DNA from: Streptomyces sp. NBC_00569
GTDB lineage: Bacteria > Actinomycetota > Actinomycetes > Streptomycetales > Streptomycetaceae
NCBI RefSeq assembly: GCF_036345255.1
Contig: NZ_CP107783.1
Location: 8,921,001-8,985,000 of the forward strand
Reading direction: 5' to 3'
Length of the DNA: 64,000 bases
Under the pieces are notes generated by a model. The model made no database searches. It had not been told where the DNA came from and was given only the letters and a program-made list of their open reading frames with translations. The position numbers were made by a program, and so were the translations under genes. Each line of letters starts with the position of its first letter. Positions within the stretch are counted from its first letter, which is position 1. Of the stretch, positions 26,613 through 37,090 are shown in pieces.

Positions 26613-27578
26613 ATGGCCACCACCACCCCCACGGGCACGCGACGCACGGGCGAGACCCCCGCACCCGACGCCTTCGAGATCGTCCCTGTCCGCCACTGGG
26701 GTCGCTGGATCTCCGCGGTGGCCGCCGTCGCCGCGCTGGCCGGCCTCATCGGCTCGCTCGCCAAGAACGGCAACCTGCACTGGGACGTCGTCGGCCACTA
26801 CCTGTTCGCCGGGCTCATCTTCGACGGCCTGGCCACCACGTTGTGGCTGACCGTCGCCGCGATGACCCTCGGCCTCGTCCTCGGCACCCTCGTGGCTGTC
26901 ATGCGGCTCTCCGACGACCCGGTCCTGTACGGCCTCTCGTCGCTGTTCGTCTGGGTCTTCCGCGGCACTCCACTGCTCGTACAGATCATCTTCTGGGGAT
27001 ACGCCGGAGCCCTCTACCAGAACGTGATGATCGGTATCCCGTTCAGCGGCGTCACCTTCTTCCAGGCTGACACCAACACCCTGCTCACCCCGGCCGTCGC
27101 GGCCCTGCTCGCGCTCGGCCTGAACGAGGCCGCGTACGCCTCGGAGATCGTCCGCGCCGGGATCCGCTCCGTCGACGCCGGGCAGACCGAGGCGGCCCAC
27201 TCGCTCGGCATGCGCCCGGCGCTCACCATGCGGCGGATCGTGCTGCCCCAGGCGATGCGGGTGATCATCCCGCCGCTGGGCAACGAGACGATCAACATGC
27301 TCAAGATGACCGCCCTGGTGTCGGTGATCGCGGCGCACGACCTCATGTCCAACATCCAGGACGTGTACGGGCAGAACTACCAGGTCATCCCCATGCTCGT
27401 GGTGGCATCCCTCTGGTATCTGGCTCTGGTCAGCGTCCTGAGCGTTCCGCAGGCGTGGCTCGAACGCCGCTACGGGCGCGGTACGGCCCGCGGCGCCGAG
27501 GTCTCCCCACTGCGACGCCTGTGCGCCGGATCCCTCACCGCCCTGCGTAACCGCACACAGAAGGAGGCGGGCCGTTGA
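26613..27578 (+). CDS. Amino-acid ABC transporter permease
   Basis: A 321-residue HisM/GlnP-type permease. The EAA motif reads [33 protein letters not shown], and [17 protein letters not shown] is the family hallmark after TM2. The N-terminus has a Thr/Pro-rich cytosolic extension and one extra TM before the core. It starts 2 bp after the receptor stop; the longer frame upstream overlaps the receptor gene and is rejected. A single permease gene implies a homodimer. Confidence 0.93.
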   Translation: MATTTPTGTRRTGETPAPDAFEIVPVRHWGRWISAVAAVAALAGLIGSLAKNGNLHWDVVGHYLFAGLIFDGLATTLWLTVAAMTLGLVLGTLVAVMRLSDDPVLYGLSSLFVWVFRGTPLLVQIIFWGYAGALYQNVMIGIPFSGVTFFQADTNTLLTPAVAALLALGLNEAAYASEIVRAGIRSVDAGQTEAAHSLGMRPALTMRRIVLPQAMRVIIPPLGNETINMLKMTALVSVIAAHDLMSNIQDVYGQNYQVIPMLVVASLWYLALVSVLSVPQAWLERRYGRGTARGAEVSPLRRLCAGSLTALRNRTQKEAGR

Positions 27579-28339
27579 ACGCGCCCATGGTGCACGCCGA
27601 GGGCGTGCGCAAACACTTCGGGAAGCTCCAGGTCCTCAAGGGCATCGATCTGACCGTCGAACGCGGCCAGGTGTGCTGCCTGTTGGGGCCCTCGGGGTCC
27701 GGTAAGTCCACGTTCCTGCGGTGCATCAACCATCTGGAGAAGATCGACGGGGGCCGCCTTTCCGTCGACGGCGAACCGGTCGGCCACCGGCCGCAGGGCG
27801 CCCGCCTCCACGAGCTGCGTGAGCGCGAGGTCGCCGCCCGGCGGCGCGACATCGGCATGGTGTTCCAGCGGTTCAACCTCTTCCCGCACATGACGGCCTT
27901 GGAGAACGTCATGGAGGCTCCCGTAAAGGTCGCAGGCGCCGCCAGGGACCAGGTCCGCGACGAGGCGAGGGCTCTGCTGGGCCAGGTGGGGCTCGCCGAC
28001 CGGGAGGGTCACTATCCGGCCGAGCTCTCCGGGGGTCAGCAGCAGCGCGTCGCCATAGCCCGCGCCCTCGCCATGAAGCCGAAACTGATGCTGTTCGACG
28101 AACCGACATCGGCGCTCGACCCCGAACTCGTCGGTGACGTCCTCGACGTCATGCGCCGGCTCGCGGCCGACGGCATGACCATGGTCGTCGTCACGCACGA
28201 GATCGGCTTCGCCCGCGAAGTCGGTGACCTGGCCGTCTTCATGGACGAAGGCGTCGTCGTCGAATCCGGTGATCCCCGACGGGTCCTGGCCGAACCGGAG
28301 CAGGAGCGCACCCGCGCCTTCCTCTCGAAGGTCCTGTGA
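27575..28339 (+). CDS. Amino-acid ABC transporter ATP-binding protein
   Basis: A 254-residue ATPase. Walker [10 protein letters not shown] (38-46), Q-loop [12 protein letters not shown], signature LSGGQQQRV (151-159) and Walker [14 protein letters not shown] (171-183) are complete, with the switch His in [10 protein letters not shown]. The TTG start overlaps the permease stop by 4 bp and is favoured because AAGGAGG is 7 bp upstream; an ATG lies 12 bp later. It powers import with the upstream permease and receptor. Confidence 0.94.
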   Translation: MNAPMVHAEGVRKHFGKLQVLKGIDLTVERGQVCCLLGPSGSGKSTFLRCINHLEKIDGGRLSVDGEPVGHRPQGARLHELREREVAARRRDIGMVFQRFNLFPHMTALENVMEAPVKVAGAARDQVRDEARALLGQVGLADREGHYPAELSGGQQQRVAIARALAMKPKLMLFDEPTSALDPELVGDVLDVMRRLAADGMTMVVVTHEIGFAREVGDLAVFMDEGVVVESGDPRRVLAEPEQERTRAFLSKVL

Positions 28340-29550
28340 GCGCCCCGCCCCGGCGGCAGCCCCTCGACGAGGCGCTGCTGGCCCTGTCCCACGCACACCA
28401 GGCGCGGTACCTCGAAGAGCTGGCCGAACTCGTCGCGATCGACTCCGGCTCGTACAGCGCCGACGGCGTCAACCGGGTCGCCGACCTGGTCCGGGCCCGC
28501 CTCGAGCGGCTGGACTTCTCCGTGGAACGCGTCCCGCTGCCGCCGGCCCACGGACACCGCACCGGAGATGTGCTCATCGGGCGCAGACACGGTCGCCTCG
28601 CCGTCGCCGATGGAGGCCGCAGACTCCTGCTCGCGGCGCACATGGACACCGTCTTCGACGACGGGGCCGCTGCCGAACGCCCCTTCTCCCTCAGCGGATC
28701 CCTCGCCCACGGACCCGGCGTCAGCGACGACAAGGGAGGACTGGTCGCAGGACTCGCCGCCCTCGAGATCCTCGCCCGGGCCGGGGTCGAGGACTACGCG
28801 GAGCTCGTCTTCCTCGCCACGCCCGACGAGGAGATCGGCTCACCCGCCAGCCGACCGGTCATCCGGCGGGCCGCCGAGGGGGCGCACTACGCCCTCGCCC
28901 TCGAATGCGCCCGGGAGAACGGCGACCTGGTCATCGCCCGGAAGGGCGTGGCCGACTTCAGGCTCACCGTCACCGGACGCGCCGCACACGCGGGCATCGA
29001 ACCCGAACGCGGAGCGAACGCGGCCCTGGCCGCCGCCCACCTCGTCATCGCGATCCAGGCGCTGAACGGCATGTGGGAGGGCGTCACCCTCAATGTCGGC
29101 GTCGTCCGCGCGGGCAGCCGTTTCAACATCGTCTGCCCCGAGGCGGAACTCCTCGTCGAGATCCGCTCGGCCAGTGACAGCGGTATGCGCGAGGCCACCG
29201 CCGCCATCGAGGAGGCCGCCGCGCGGCCTGTCGTCCCCGGCACCCGCGTCACCGTCGAAGAACTCGAATCCTGCCCGCCGATGGAGGACACCGACGCCTC
29301 CCGCCGGATGCTCGGCCGGGCCAAGGACATCGGCGCACGCCTGGGCCTGTCCTTCGGGGCCACGGCGACGGGTGGCGTGGGGGACGCCAACACCATCGCC
29401 GGCACCGGAGTCCCGACACTGGACGGCCTGGGACCGGTCGGCGGCGCCGACCACACCCCCGAGGAGTGGCTCGACGTCAGTTCGGTCCCGGCCCGGGTCG
29501 CCCTGCTCGCCTCTCTCATCGCCGACCTCGGTGACAGCCGCAGCGACTGA
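28336..29550 (+). CDS. M20-family metallopeptidase (glutamate carboxypeptidase-like)
   Basis: A 404-residue two-zinc exopeptidase. Zinc ligands are visible: AAHMDTVF (H102, D104), [10 protein letters not shown] (D130) and ATPDEEIGS (general base E164, ligand E165), plus the C-terminal [11 protein letters not shown]is. The lid domain contains [16 protein letters not shown], whose His crosses the dimer. It overlaps the ATPase gene by GTGA, so uptake and hydrolysis are coupled: the operon probably imports an N-acylated or gamma-linked amino acid and splits it inside the cell. Confidence 0.9.
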   Translation: MSAPPRRQPLDEALLALSHAHQARYLEELAELVAIDSGSYSADGVNRVADLVRARLERLDFSVERVPLPPAHGHRTGDVLIGRRHGRLAVADGGRRLLLAAHMDTVFDDGAAAERPFSLSGSLAHGPGVSDDKGGLVAGLAALEILARAGVEDYAELVFLATPDEEIGSPASRPVIRRAAEGAHYALALECARENGDLVIARKGVADFRLTVTGRAAHAGIEPERGANAALAAAHLVIAIQALNGMWEGVTLNVGVVRAGSRFNIVCPEAELLVEIRSASDSGMREATAAIEEAAARPVVPGTRVTVEELESCPPMEDTDASRRMLGRAKDIGARLGLSFGATATGGVGDANTIAGTGVPTLDGLGPVGGADHTPEEWLDVSSVPARVALLASLIADLGDSRSD

Positions 29551-29716
29551 CGCTGCCCCCTGACGCTCCCGCACCGGTTCGATCGCGCCGTTGCCCGGTG
29601 CGGGAGCACCCGTCGTGGCCCCGGGGCGCGGCGACGGCCGGGACCGCGGCTCCGACGACCGGCATTAGGCTCGGCACACGGGCCCACGCCCGCGACGACC
29701 GAGAAAGGAATCCGCG

Positions 29717-30589
29717 ATGGCCTCCGGCGCACTCGCCGACGTGATCCGGCACAAGCTGGGCGACCTCAGCCCGGCCGAGCGCAAAGTCGCCCGCGTCCTC
29801 CTGGTCAACTACCCTTCCGCCGGCTTCGAGACCGTCGCCGTCCTCGCCGAGCGGGCGGGCGTCAGCGCCCCGACCGTCATCCGCTTCGTCAACCGGCTCG
29901 GCTACCGTGGCTTCCCCGACTTCCAGAGCGCCCTGCGCGAGGAACTCGACGAACGCAACGCCTCACCCCTGTCCCTGTACGAATCCGCCGACCGCTCCCG
30001 CAGTGACGAGGCGGCGGACGGCGACGCGTCCCTTCTCGGGCGGGGCAGCCGGCTGTTCAGCTCCGCCGTCGCCCAGACCCTCACCGAACTCCCGCCGCAC
30101 GATCTGGAACACGCCGTCTCGCTCCTGGCCGACGGCAAGCGGCGCATCACCCTGGCCGGTGGCCGCTTCACCCATCTCCTCGCCCAGTACCTCGGGCTGC
30201 ACCTCATGCAGTTGCGCGGTGACATCCGGCTCCTGCCCGCGGGCGACGTCGAGCGGACCGCGGCACTCGGCGGGCTCACACGCCGCGACGTCCTTGTCGT
30301 CTTCGACTACCGCCGTTACGAGCAGGACAAGGTCACCCTGGCCCAACTCGCCCTGGAGCAGGGCGCGAAGGTCGTCCTGTTCACCGACAAATGGCTGTCC
30401 CCGGTCTCCGCGCACGCCGAGGTCGTGCTGTCCAGTCTGGTCACGACACCGTCGCCGTACGACAGCTTCGTGCCCACCCTCGCCGTGGTCGAGACCGTCA
30501 TCGCCGGAGTTGTCGCGGCGCTCGGCGACGACGCGCCGGCGCGCCTGCGGCACACCGAGGAGATCGCGCGGCGTATCGGCCTGCAATGA
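29717..30589 (+). CDS. MurR/RpiR-family transcriptional regulator
   Basis: A 290-residue regulator: N-terminal RpiR helix-turn-helix (LAERAGVSAPTVIRFVNRLGYRGFPDFQ) and a C-terminal SIS (sugar isomerase) domain with KRRITLAGGRFTHLLAQYLG and DVLVVFDYRRYEQDKVTLA. SIS domains bind phosphosugars or similar ligands. AAAGGAA precedes the ATG. It follows the ABC/M20 operon by 166 bp on the same strand and may control it through the twin boxes near 25.6 kb. Confidence 0.9.
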   Translation: MASGALADVIRHKLGDLSPAERKVARVLLVNYPSAGFETVAVLAERAGVSAPTVIRFVNRLGYRGFPDFQSALREELDERNASPLSLYESADRSRSDEAADGDASLLGRGSRLFSSAVAQTLTELPPHDLEHAVSLLADGKRRITLAGGRFTHLLAQYLGLHLMQLRGDIRLLPAGDVERTAALGGLTRRDVLVVFDYRRYEQDKVTLAQLALEQGAKVVLFTDKWLSPVSAHAEVVLSSLVTTPSPYDSFVPTLAVVETVIAGVVAALGDDAPARLRHTEEIARRIGLQ

Positions 30590-30765
30590 CCCGGGGGCGC
30601 GGCTTGCGGTGACGCGGACGGTCGACCGGCGATGCCCTGTCGAGGCACGGAATTGCCATGTACTGTTCAACCATGCGTGGCTCTCCCTCCTCACGGTCGG
30701 TGTTCTACGCGCGCAGACTCAGCGCCCGCACCGCCTTCTCCCCACCCCTCACGGAGGTATGACGG

Positions 30766-32208
30766 ATGCTCGGATCCAGACGTCCCCGCCGCCGCGCCGC
30801 CTGCGCGGCCGCCGTCCTCGGAATGCTCCTCGCCGGTGTGACGGCAGGTCGGGCGACCGCCGCCCCCCCGGCCGCCGCCGCGACTCCCCACCGCGTGCTC
30901 TTCGACAACACCAAGGCCGAGACCGCCGGCAACGCCGACTGGATCATCGGCACCAGCCAGCCCGACCCGCTCGGCCAGGACGCGACCCCCTCGGCCGAGA
31001 ACGACTGGACGGGCGCGCTCTCCGCATGGGGCGTCGGCCTGCAGAAGACCGGCGACTACGCGCTCAAGACACTGCCGTCCGGCAACACCATCACGTACGG
31101 GACCTCGTCGGCCCTGGACCTCAAGAACTTCGACACATTCGTGCTGCCCGAGCCGAACGTGCTGCTCAGCGCGGCGGAGAAGACCGCCGTCATGAAGTTC
31201 GTCCAGAACGGCGGCGGTCTCTTCCTCATCTCCGACCACACCGGCGCGGACCGCAACAACGACGGCATCGACGCGGTCGAGGTCATCAACGACCTCATGA
31301 CCGACAACTCCGTCGACTCCACGGACCCGTTCGGCTTCTCCGTCGACACGCTGAGCATCAGCACCGACAACCCGAAGGCCATCGCCTCCACCACCGACCC
31401 CGTCATCAACGGGTCGTTCGGCAAGGTCGGCGGCAGCATCATCCGCAGCGGCACCACGGCCACGCTCAAGCCGGCCGACAACTCCTCGGTCAAGGGCCTC
31501 GTCTATCGCACCGGCTCCTCCGGCAACACGGGCGCCTTCTTCGCCACCAGCACGTTCGGCAGCGGCCGCGTCGCGTTCTGGGGCGACAGCTCCCCGATCG
31601 ACGACGGCACGGGCCAGTCCGGCAACACGCTCTACGACGGCTGGAACGACCCGGCGGGCACGAACGCGCCCCTCGCCCTGAACGCCACCGAGTGGCTCTC
31701 CGGAGCCACCGGCAGCAGCGGGGGTGGCGGTGGCACCTGCGCCGCCGCCCAGCTCCTCGGCAACCCGGGCTTCGAGTCGGGCGGCAGCACCTGGACCGCC
31801 TCCAGCGGCGTCATCACCGACGACACCGGCGAACCCGCGCGCACCGGCACCTACAAGGCCTGGATGGACGGTTACGGCTCCGCCCACACCGACACCCTGT
31901 CGCAGACGGTGAACATCCCGACCGGCTGCGCGGCCACCCTCAGCCTCTACCTCCACATCGACACGGCCGAGACCACCGCCACCACGGCGTACGACACGCT
32001 CAAGGTGCAGGTCCTCAACAGCGGTGGCACGGTCCTGTCGACGCTCGGCACGTACTCCAACCTCGACGCGGCCTCGGGCTACGCGCTCAAGACGTTCAAC
32101 CTGGGCGCGTACGCGGGGCAGTCGGTGACCGTGAAACTGACCGGCACGGAGGGGTCCACCCTCCAGACGTCGTTCGTCGTCGACGACACATCGGTCAGTG
32201 TGAGCTGA
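30766..32208 (+). CDS. Secreted two-domain hypothetical protein
   Basis: A 480-residue exported protein. The signal peptide has [20 protein letters not shown] with cleavage near ATAAP. The N-terminal domain (about 45-315) resembles a DUF4350/class-I amidotransferase-like fold: [41 protein letters not shown] and [21 protein letters not shown]. After a Gly/Ser linker, the C-terminal domain (about 327-480) is a jelly-roll module ([20 protein letters not shown], ending VDDTSVSVS) as in Streptomyces secreted hydrolases. The start follows GGAGGTATGACGG. The catalytic role is uncertain. Confidence 0.75.
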   Translation: MLGSRRPRRRAACAAAVLGMLLAGVTAGRATAAPPAAAATPHRVLFDNTKAETAGNADWIIGTSQPDPLGQDATPSAENDWTGALSAWGVGLQKTGDYALKTLPSGNTITYGTSSALDLKNFDTFVLPEPNVLLSAAEKTAVMKFVQNGGGLFLISDHTGADRNNDGIDAVEVINDLMTDNSVDSTDPFGFSVDTLSISTDNPKAIASTTDPVINGSFGKVGGSIIRSGTTATLKPADNSSVKGLVYRTGSSGNTGAFFATSTFGSGRVAFWGDSSPIDDGTGQSGNTLYDGWNDPAGTNAPLALNATEWLSGATGSSGGGGGTCAAAQLLGNPGFESGGSTWTASSGVITDDTGEPARTGTYKAWMDGYGSAHTDTLSQTVNIPTGCAATLSLYLHIDTAETTATTAYDTLKVQVLNSGGTVLSTLGTYSNLDAASGYALKTFNLGAYAGQSVTVKLTGTEGSTLQTSFVVDDTSVSVS

Positions 32209-32274
32209 CCGACCGCAGGTCACCCGCCAACCGTCCGTACTGACAAGCGAGTTGCTGTGGCAGACTGCGTGGCC

Positions 32275-33063
32275 ATGACGGCAGAGACACCACCCACCCC
32301 CCGGATAGACACCAGCAAGCCCCACCCGGCCCGTGTCTACGACTATCTCCTCGGCGGCAAGGACAACTATCCCGTCGACGAGGAGGTGGGGGAGCAACTG
32401 CCTCCCCAGGCGCGGGACGCGGCGCGCCAGAACCGTGAGTTCATGCACCGCGCCGTCGCATGGCTGGCGGGCAACGGCGTCGACCAGTTCCTCGACATCG
32501 GCACCGGGATCCCGACCGCGCCGAACCTGCACCAGATCGTCCAGGGGATCCGCCCCGAGTCGCGCGTCGTCTACACGGACAACGACCCCATCGTGCTGCG
32601 GCACGCCGAGGCCCTGCTGGTCAGCAGCCCCGAGGGCGTGACCGACTACGTCCAGGGGGATGTGCGCGCGCCCCGGGAGATCCTCGACCACGCCCGCAAG
32701 CTGCTCGACTTCGACCGGCCGATCGCGCTCTCGCTCATCGCGCTCATGCACTTCCTGCCCGGGGAGCAGGAGCCGTACGACATCGTCTCCACCCTGGTGG
32801 AAGCGCTGCCCTCGGGAAGTTATCTCGTGCTGTCGCACGCGTCGTCCGACATCTTTCCGGAGCTTTCCGCGCAGGTGACGGCCGAGTACGCCAAGGGCGG
32901 GATCGAGCTCGGGTTCCGTTCGCGCGACGGGGTCGGCCGCTTCTTCGAAGGGCTCGAACTCGTGGAGCCGGGCCTGGTGACGGCGACGGAGTGGTTCCGG
33001 GGCACGGTCGCCCCGCTCGCGGAGGACGGCGGAATCTACGCCGTGGTGGCGCGCAAGCCGTAG
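32275..33063 (+). CDS. SAM-dependent methyltransferase, DUF574 type
   Basis: A 262-residue methyltransferase of the large Streptomyces DUF574 (Methyltransf_19) family. Signatures are IDTSKPHPARVYDYLLGGKDNY at the N-terminus, QFLDIGTGIPTAPNLHQIVQ (SAM-binding motif I) and VVYTDNDPIVLRHAEALL (motif II). ATG 32275 is chosen; a GTG at 32257 is in frame, and neither has a good ribosome site, so leaderless translation is possible. Natural substrates of the family are not known. Confidence 0.86.
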   Translation: MTAETPPTPRIDTSKPHPARVYDYLLGGKDNYPVDEEVGEQLPPQARDAARQNREFMHRAVAWLAGNGVDQFLDIGTGIPTAPNLHQIVQGIRPESRVVYTDNDPIVLRHAEALLVSSPEGVTDYVQGDVRAPREILDHARKLLDFDRPIALSLIALMHFLPGEQEPYDIVSTLVEALPSGSYLVLSHASSDIFPELSAQVTAEYAKGGIELGFRSRDGVGRFFEGLELVEPGLVTATEWFRGTVAPLAEDGGIYAVVARKP

Positions 33064-33138
33064 GCCCATCACGGCGGACACCGGTGCAGCGTCCGGCGGG
33101 AGTGATCTCCCGGCGGGCGCTGCATTTATTGTTCGCGC

Positions 33139-33651
33139 ATGGCAGTGAACGTGGAGAAAAAAGGGGAGTTGCTCAACACCCTGCGCGAGCGGCTGAAGGA
33201 GCGGATCTACGCCGCGATCACGATGCTCGCGGTGGTCGTGGGCCTCGCGCAGAACGCGCACACCGGGCACTGGACCGCTGCCGCCTATGTGACGGGTACC
33301 GCCGTCGGCCTGTGGCTGGCCACGCTGGTGGCGGACGTGCAGTCGCACCGCGTCGTGCACAAGCGGTTCCCGGCGCGCGCCGAGGCGCGGCACATGCTGT
33401 ACGTCAGCAGCCCTCTCCTGTCGTCCGCGGCCGGCCCGCTGGTGATGGACGCCCTGTCCGCGGCGGGCGCCCTCGAACTCGACACCGCTCTGTGGATCGC
33501 GGCCGGCGTGGGCGTCGCCGGCCTCGCCGCCTGGGGCTTCGAAGGGGGCCGCCGGATGGGCGGCGGGCTGCTCGCGTCGAGCCTGGCGGCCGTGGTAGAC
33601 GCCGTGATCGGGGTCGGTGTGGTGGGGGTGAAGCTCCTCGCGGGACACTGA
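33139..33651 (+). CDS. Conserved membrane protein, four TM
   Basis: A 170-residue protein with a charged N-terminus (MAVNVEKKGELLNTLRERLKERIYA) and four hydrophobic segments at about 27-41, 49-66, 90-107 and 118-136, followed by a last hydrophobic helix at 144-167. TM2 ends LWLATLVADVQSHRVVHKRF with His residues at the membrane edge. I do not recognise a family with a known role. It is transcribed after the DUF574 gene, 75 bp away. Confidence 0.65.
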   Translation: MAVNVEKKGELLNTLRERLKERIYAAITMLAVVVGLAQNAHTGHWTAAAYVTGTAVGLWLATLVADVQSHRVVHKRFPARAEARHMLYVSSPLLSSAAGPLVMDALSAAGALELDTALWIAAGVGVAGLAAWGFEGGRRMGGGLLASSLAAVVDAVIGVGVVGVKLLAGH

Positions 33652-33765
33652 CCGCCCGCGCCTTCTGAGTCCTTCCGCGTGGCGCGACGCCCAAGCCCTG
33701 TGCGCCGGCGCGGTGTTGAAGGGGATGCCGCGGTGGGCCGACCGGTGGGCGGCCGGCCCCGCGGC

Positions 33766-34446
33766 TCAGTAGGTGTCGGGCGCGTCGAACAGGAGGCGCA
33801 GCGCCACCTCCCTGTAGTGGCGCACATGCCGGAGCGCGCACGAGGCCGCCGCCTCGGGGTCGGCCGCGGCGATCGTCTCGTAGAGGCGTCGGTGCTCCTC
33901 CCACACCGACGTGGGGTCGTCGATCTGATGGAACAGCCAGCGCAGCCGGCCCTCCAGGGGTTCGAGGGTCGCGGCGAGGAGTTCGTTGCCCGCCATCTCG
34001 ACGATGTGGTGGTGGAACGCGGTGTTGGCGCGCGACACGCGCTCGGGGCGCCCGGCGAGCGTGGCCTTGCGGGCGCTCTCCAGCAGGCGCTGCATCTGGC
34101 GTAGTTGAACCTCGTCCGCGTTCTCCGCCGCGCGGCGCGCCGCGAGGACCTCAAGTGCCTCGCGCAGGTCGAAGAGGTTCGCCACGTCCTGGCGTGACAG
34201 TTCCTTGACGACGATGCGCCGCGGGGACAGGGCCTGGAGGAACCCTTCGCTCATCAGGACGCGGATGGCCTCGCGCACCGGGATGCGGGAGACGCCGAAC
34301 TCCTCGGCCACGTCCCGCTCGACGAGGCGGTCGCCCGGCTTGAGCCTGCCGCCGATGATCTGGTCGCGGATCCCCTCGCAGACCTGGTCGCGCAGCCACC
34401 CCGTCCCGGTCGGGGACGTGGTGTCCCGGGTCTGGCCCTGTGTCAT
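33766..34446 (-). CDS. GntR (FadR subgroup) transcriptional regulator
   Basis: A 226-residue repressor. The winged helix reads IRDQIIGGRLKPGDRLVERDVAEEFGVSRIPVREAIRVL and is followed by an FCD helical domain with LFDLREALEVLAARRAAEN, ANTAFHHHIVEMAGN and HRRLYETIAAADPEAA; the His residues form the FadR-type metal/ligand site. GGGGAGGACAC precedes the ATG 34446; 90 upstream residues in frame are rejected. It is divergent from the MFS-led operon, and inverted operator copies lie between them. Confidence 0.9.
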   Translation of the reverse strand: MTQGQTRDTTSPTGTGWLRDQVCEGIRDQIIGGRLKPGDRLVERDVAEEFGVSRIPVREAIRVLMSEGFLQALSPRRIVVKELSRQDVANLFDLREALEVLAARRAAENADEVQLRQMQRLLESARKATLAGRPERVSRANTAFHHHIVEMAGNELLAATLEPLEGRLRWLFHQIDDPTSVWEEHRRLYETIAAADPEAAASCALRHVRHYREVALRLLFDAPDTY

Positions 34447-34473
34447 GTGTCCTCCCCGAAAAGTTGCTCTTAC

Positions 34474-34527
34474 GGTATACCAAACGCTTGACGAGGCCGC
34501 GGGGTTCCCTTCATTGTTTGGTATGCC
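34474..34527. promoter_or_regulatory. Inverted GntR operator pair
   Basis: GGTATACCAAAC (34474-34485) and GTTTGGTATGCC (34516-34527) are inverted copies differing at one base, 30 bp apart. They flank the control region between the GntR gene and the MFS gene, the expected site of a FadR-type repressor. Confidence 0.65.
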
Positions 34528-34585
34528 ATAGCGCGGAAGTTGCACGTCAGCACGTACCCGAAGTCTGCCGAATCGAGGGTCCGCC

Positions 34586-35923
34586 ATGTCGCAGGTCAAC
34601 CCCGTACACAGCACAGATGAAAGAACCGGGGCCGACGCGGGGCCCGCCCCCGCCGCCCGGCCCACACGCACCCGCTGGAAAGTCTTCGTCCTTCTCCTGG
34701 CCGTCGTGGCCCTCAACTACATCGACCGCGGCTCCGTCTCCGTGGCGCTGCCCCTCATCACCGAGGACCTCCACCTCTCCAAGGAGGTCACCGGCTTCGT
34801 CCTCAGCGCGTTCTTCTGGACGTACGCCCTGATGCAGATCCCCAGCGGCTGGCTCATCGACCGCTTCGGGCCCCGCTACATGGCCGGTGGCGCCTGCATC
34901 GGCTGGGGCGTCGCGACGGGACTCACCGGCGCGGCCACCGGCGTCGGCTCCCTCCTCGGGTTCCGCCTGCTCCTCGGCGCGGTGGAGGCCCCGGTCATGC
35001 CCGCGGGCGGCAAGCTCAACGCCAACTGGCTGCCCGCGAAGGAACGCGGCCGCGGCGCCGTGCTCATGGACGGCGGCGCACCGCTCGGCTCCGCACTCGG
35101 CGGCATCGCCATCTCCGGACTCATCGCCTGGACCGGCAGCTGGCGCATCAGCTTCGTCGTCGCCGGTGTCCTCACCGCGGCCATCGGCTTCTTCGCCCTG
35201 TGGTTCCTGCGCGACACCCCGCGCGCCCATCGCCGCGTCAACGCGGCGGAGGCCGACTACATCGACCGCGCCCACGCCGCCGAGGACGCCGCCGCCGGCA
35301 CCGACCGCCGCGCCCGTCTCGGCGCCTACCTCAAGTACCGCTCGTTCTGGGGCATGTGCCTGGGCTGGATGGGCTTCAACGGCGTCTTCTACGGCATCCT
35401 CACCTGGGGCCCGCTCTACCTCTCGGAGACCAAGGGCTTCGACATCAAGACCATCGGCTGGTCCACCCTCGCCATCTTCGGCGCGGGCTTCGTGGGCGAG
35501 CTGACCGGCGGCTGGATCTCCGACCGCTGGCAGGCCACCGGCGCCGGAGCCAACCGCGTGATGCGCACCCTGATGGGCATCGCGGGCGCCGCCGTCGTCG
35601 CCGGGCTCCTCGGTGTCGTCCTCGTCCCCGACGCCCTGACCGCCGTCGCGCTGCTCTCCGGCGTGCTCTTCTTCCTGCGCTGGGCCGGCCTGTACTGGTC
35701 CCTGCCCTCGATCCTCGGCGGCCGGGCCAACGCGGGCGTCGTCGGCGCCGCCATGAACCTCTCCGGCAACATCGCCGGAATCGTCACGCCCATCGCCGTC
35801 GGGTTCATCGTCGGCGGCACCGGCTCCTACACCTGGGCGCTGCTCTACTTCGTCGGCGCCGGAGTCCTGTTCACCGTCTCGTCCCTCGTCATCGACTACT
35901 CCAGGAGGCTCGTCACCCGATGA
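34586..35923 (+). CDS. MFS transporter, anion:cation symporter (ACS) type
   Basis: A 445-residue, 12-TM importer. It has ALNYIDRGSVSVALPLI in TM1, IPSGWLIDRFGPRY (motif A) and a mid-protein loop rich in Ala/Asp/Arg, followed by FWGMCLGWMGFNGVFYGILTWGPLYL. This is the pattern of ACS-family carriers for organic acids such as glucarate, phthalate or tartrate. The start follows CGAGGGTCCGCC. The stop overlaps the racemase-like gene by ATGA. It likely brings in the substrate of the downstream enzymes. Confidence 0.9.
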   Translation: MSQVNPVHSTDERTGADAGPAPAARPTRTRWKVFVLLLAVVALNYIDRGSVSVALPLITEDLHLSKEVTGFVLSAFFWTYALMQIPSGWLIDRFGPRYMAGGACIGWGVATGLTGAATGVGSLLGFRLLLGAVEAPVMPAGGKLNANWLPAKERGRGAVLMDGGAPLGSALGGIAISGLIAWTGSWRISFVVAGVLTAAIGFFALWFLRDTPRAHRRVNAAEADYIDRAHAAEDAAAGTDRRARLGAYLKYRSFWGMCLGWMGFNGVFYGILTWGPLYLSETKGFDIKTIGWSTLAIFGAGFVGELTGGWISDRWQATGAGANRVMRTLMGIAGAAVVAGLLGVVLVPDALTAVALLSGVLFFLRWAGLYWSLPSILGGRANAGVVGAAMNLSGNIAGIVTPIAVGFIVGGTGSYTWALLYFVGAGVLFTVSSLVIDYSRRLVTR

Positions 35924-37074
35924 CCAGTCACGCACCGCCCCGCCTCGGGATGCTCACACCGTCGTCCAACACCGCCCTGGAGCCGGAGACCTACGCCCTC
36001 CTGCACGGCACGAACGCCGCGAGTGCCCACTTCGCGCGCGTTCCGGTCACCCGGATCGCCCTGGACGGGGACAGCGACGCCCAGTTCGACCCCAGCCCGA
36101 TGCTGACCGCGGCCCGCGGACTGGCCGACGCCAAGGTCGACGTCATCGCGTGGAACGGCACCTCGGGTTCATGGCTCGGCATCGAACGCGACCGCGCACT
36201 CGCCGCCGCGATCACCGCCGAGACCGGCATCCCCGCCACCACCTCCACGCTCGCCCTCCTCGACGCCTGCGCCGCGTACGGCGTCACCCGGCTCGGACTC
36301 GCGCTGCCCTACACCCGGGACGTGTGCGAGCGCATCGTCGACACCTACGCGAAGGAGGGGATCACCTGCTCCCTCGCGGAGCCGTTCGGCGAGGACGACA
36401 ACGAGGCCTTCGCCCGGATCCCCGCCGCCGACGTCGCCCGCCGGATCGAGCAGGCCGCCGAGGACGACACGCACGCGGTGGCCGTCCTCTGCACGAACGT
36501 GCACGGCGCACCGGCGGCCGAACGCCTCGAACAGACCCTGCGCATACCGGTGTTGGACTCGGTCACCGTCACCCTCTGGAAGGCCCTCGACCTCGCGGGC
36601 GTCGCGCCCCGCGTCACCGGCCACGGCGACCTGCTCCGCTCGGGCAGCCTGCGGGCCCTGATCCAGGACACCCTCACCGGCCTCCTCGCCGCGACCGGCG
36701 CCGACCGCACCACGTTCCGCGTCGACCTGCCCGAGCTCGGCCTGCACGTCGACCTCACCGCCGGAGAGGCGCTGCGCCCCGGCATCCGCCCGATCCGCCG
36801 CGACGCCTCGCTCGACCAGCGCAATCTGAACACCGTCGTGTGGCTCGAACAGCACCGGAAGCCTCTGATCCAGCCCCACTTCCAGGGGGACCCCCACCCG
36901 CCGCAGGCCCTCATCGACGTCTACGGGGTGCAGGCCCAGATGCTCGCCCCCGTGGAGACGGGCGGAGCCATGACCGGCTGGATCTCCGTCCACAGCATGA
37001 CCGAACGCGACTGGACGCCCACCGACACCGCGGCGCTCGACGACGCCGTCGCCCGCATCCGTACCGCCCTGTGA
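35920..37074 (+). CDS. Asp/Glu racemase superfamily (maleate isomerase/arylmalonate decarboxylase-like) fused to GAF
   Basis: A 384-residue protein. Residues 1-235 are an Asp/Glu racemase-fold enzyme: [15 protein letters not shown] at the start, WNGTSGSW (G80-T81-S82) where racemases have the first Cys, Tyr in PYTRD (Y131) and LCTNVHGAP with C191. A single Cys with GTS in place of the first is the arylmalonate decarboxylase pattern; maleate isomerases have two Cys. Residues about 245-384 resemble a GAF domain ([36 protein letters not shown]). ATGA overlap with the MFS gene. The exact reaction is open. Confidence 0.78.
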   Translation: MTSHAPPRLGMLTPSSNTALEPETYALLHGTNAASAHFARVPVTRIALDGDSDAQFDPSPMLTAARGLADAKVDVIAWNGTSGSWLGIERDRALAAAITAETGIPATTSTLALLDACAAYGVTRLGLALPYTRDVCERIVDTYAKEGITCSLAEPFGEDDNEAFARIPAADVARRIEQAAEDDTHAVAVLCTNVHGAPAAERLEQTLRIPVLDSVTVTLWKALDLAGVAPRVTGHGDLLRSGSLRALIQDTLTGLLAATGADRTTFRVDLPELGLHVDLTAGEALRPGIRPIRRDASLDQRNLNTVVWLEQHRKPLIQPHFQGDPHPPQALIDVYGVQAQMLAPVETGGAMTGWISVHSMTERDWTPTDTAALDDAVARIRTAL

Positions 37075-37090
37075 GCTAGGAGCAGCCCCC

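Noticed and set aside
29907..32243. Plus-strand frame of 778 codons over the RpiR and secreted genes
   Set aside because: Out-of-frame Arg/Pro/Ser-rich shadow; the real products are clear families.
30691..33648. Minus-strand open frame of 985 codons
   Set aside because: Antisense to the secreted protein, DUF574 and membrane protein genes, all of which have good starts and families.
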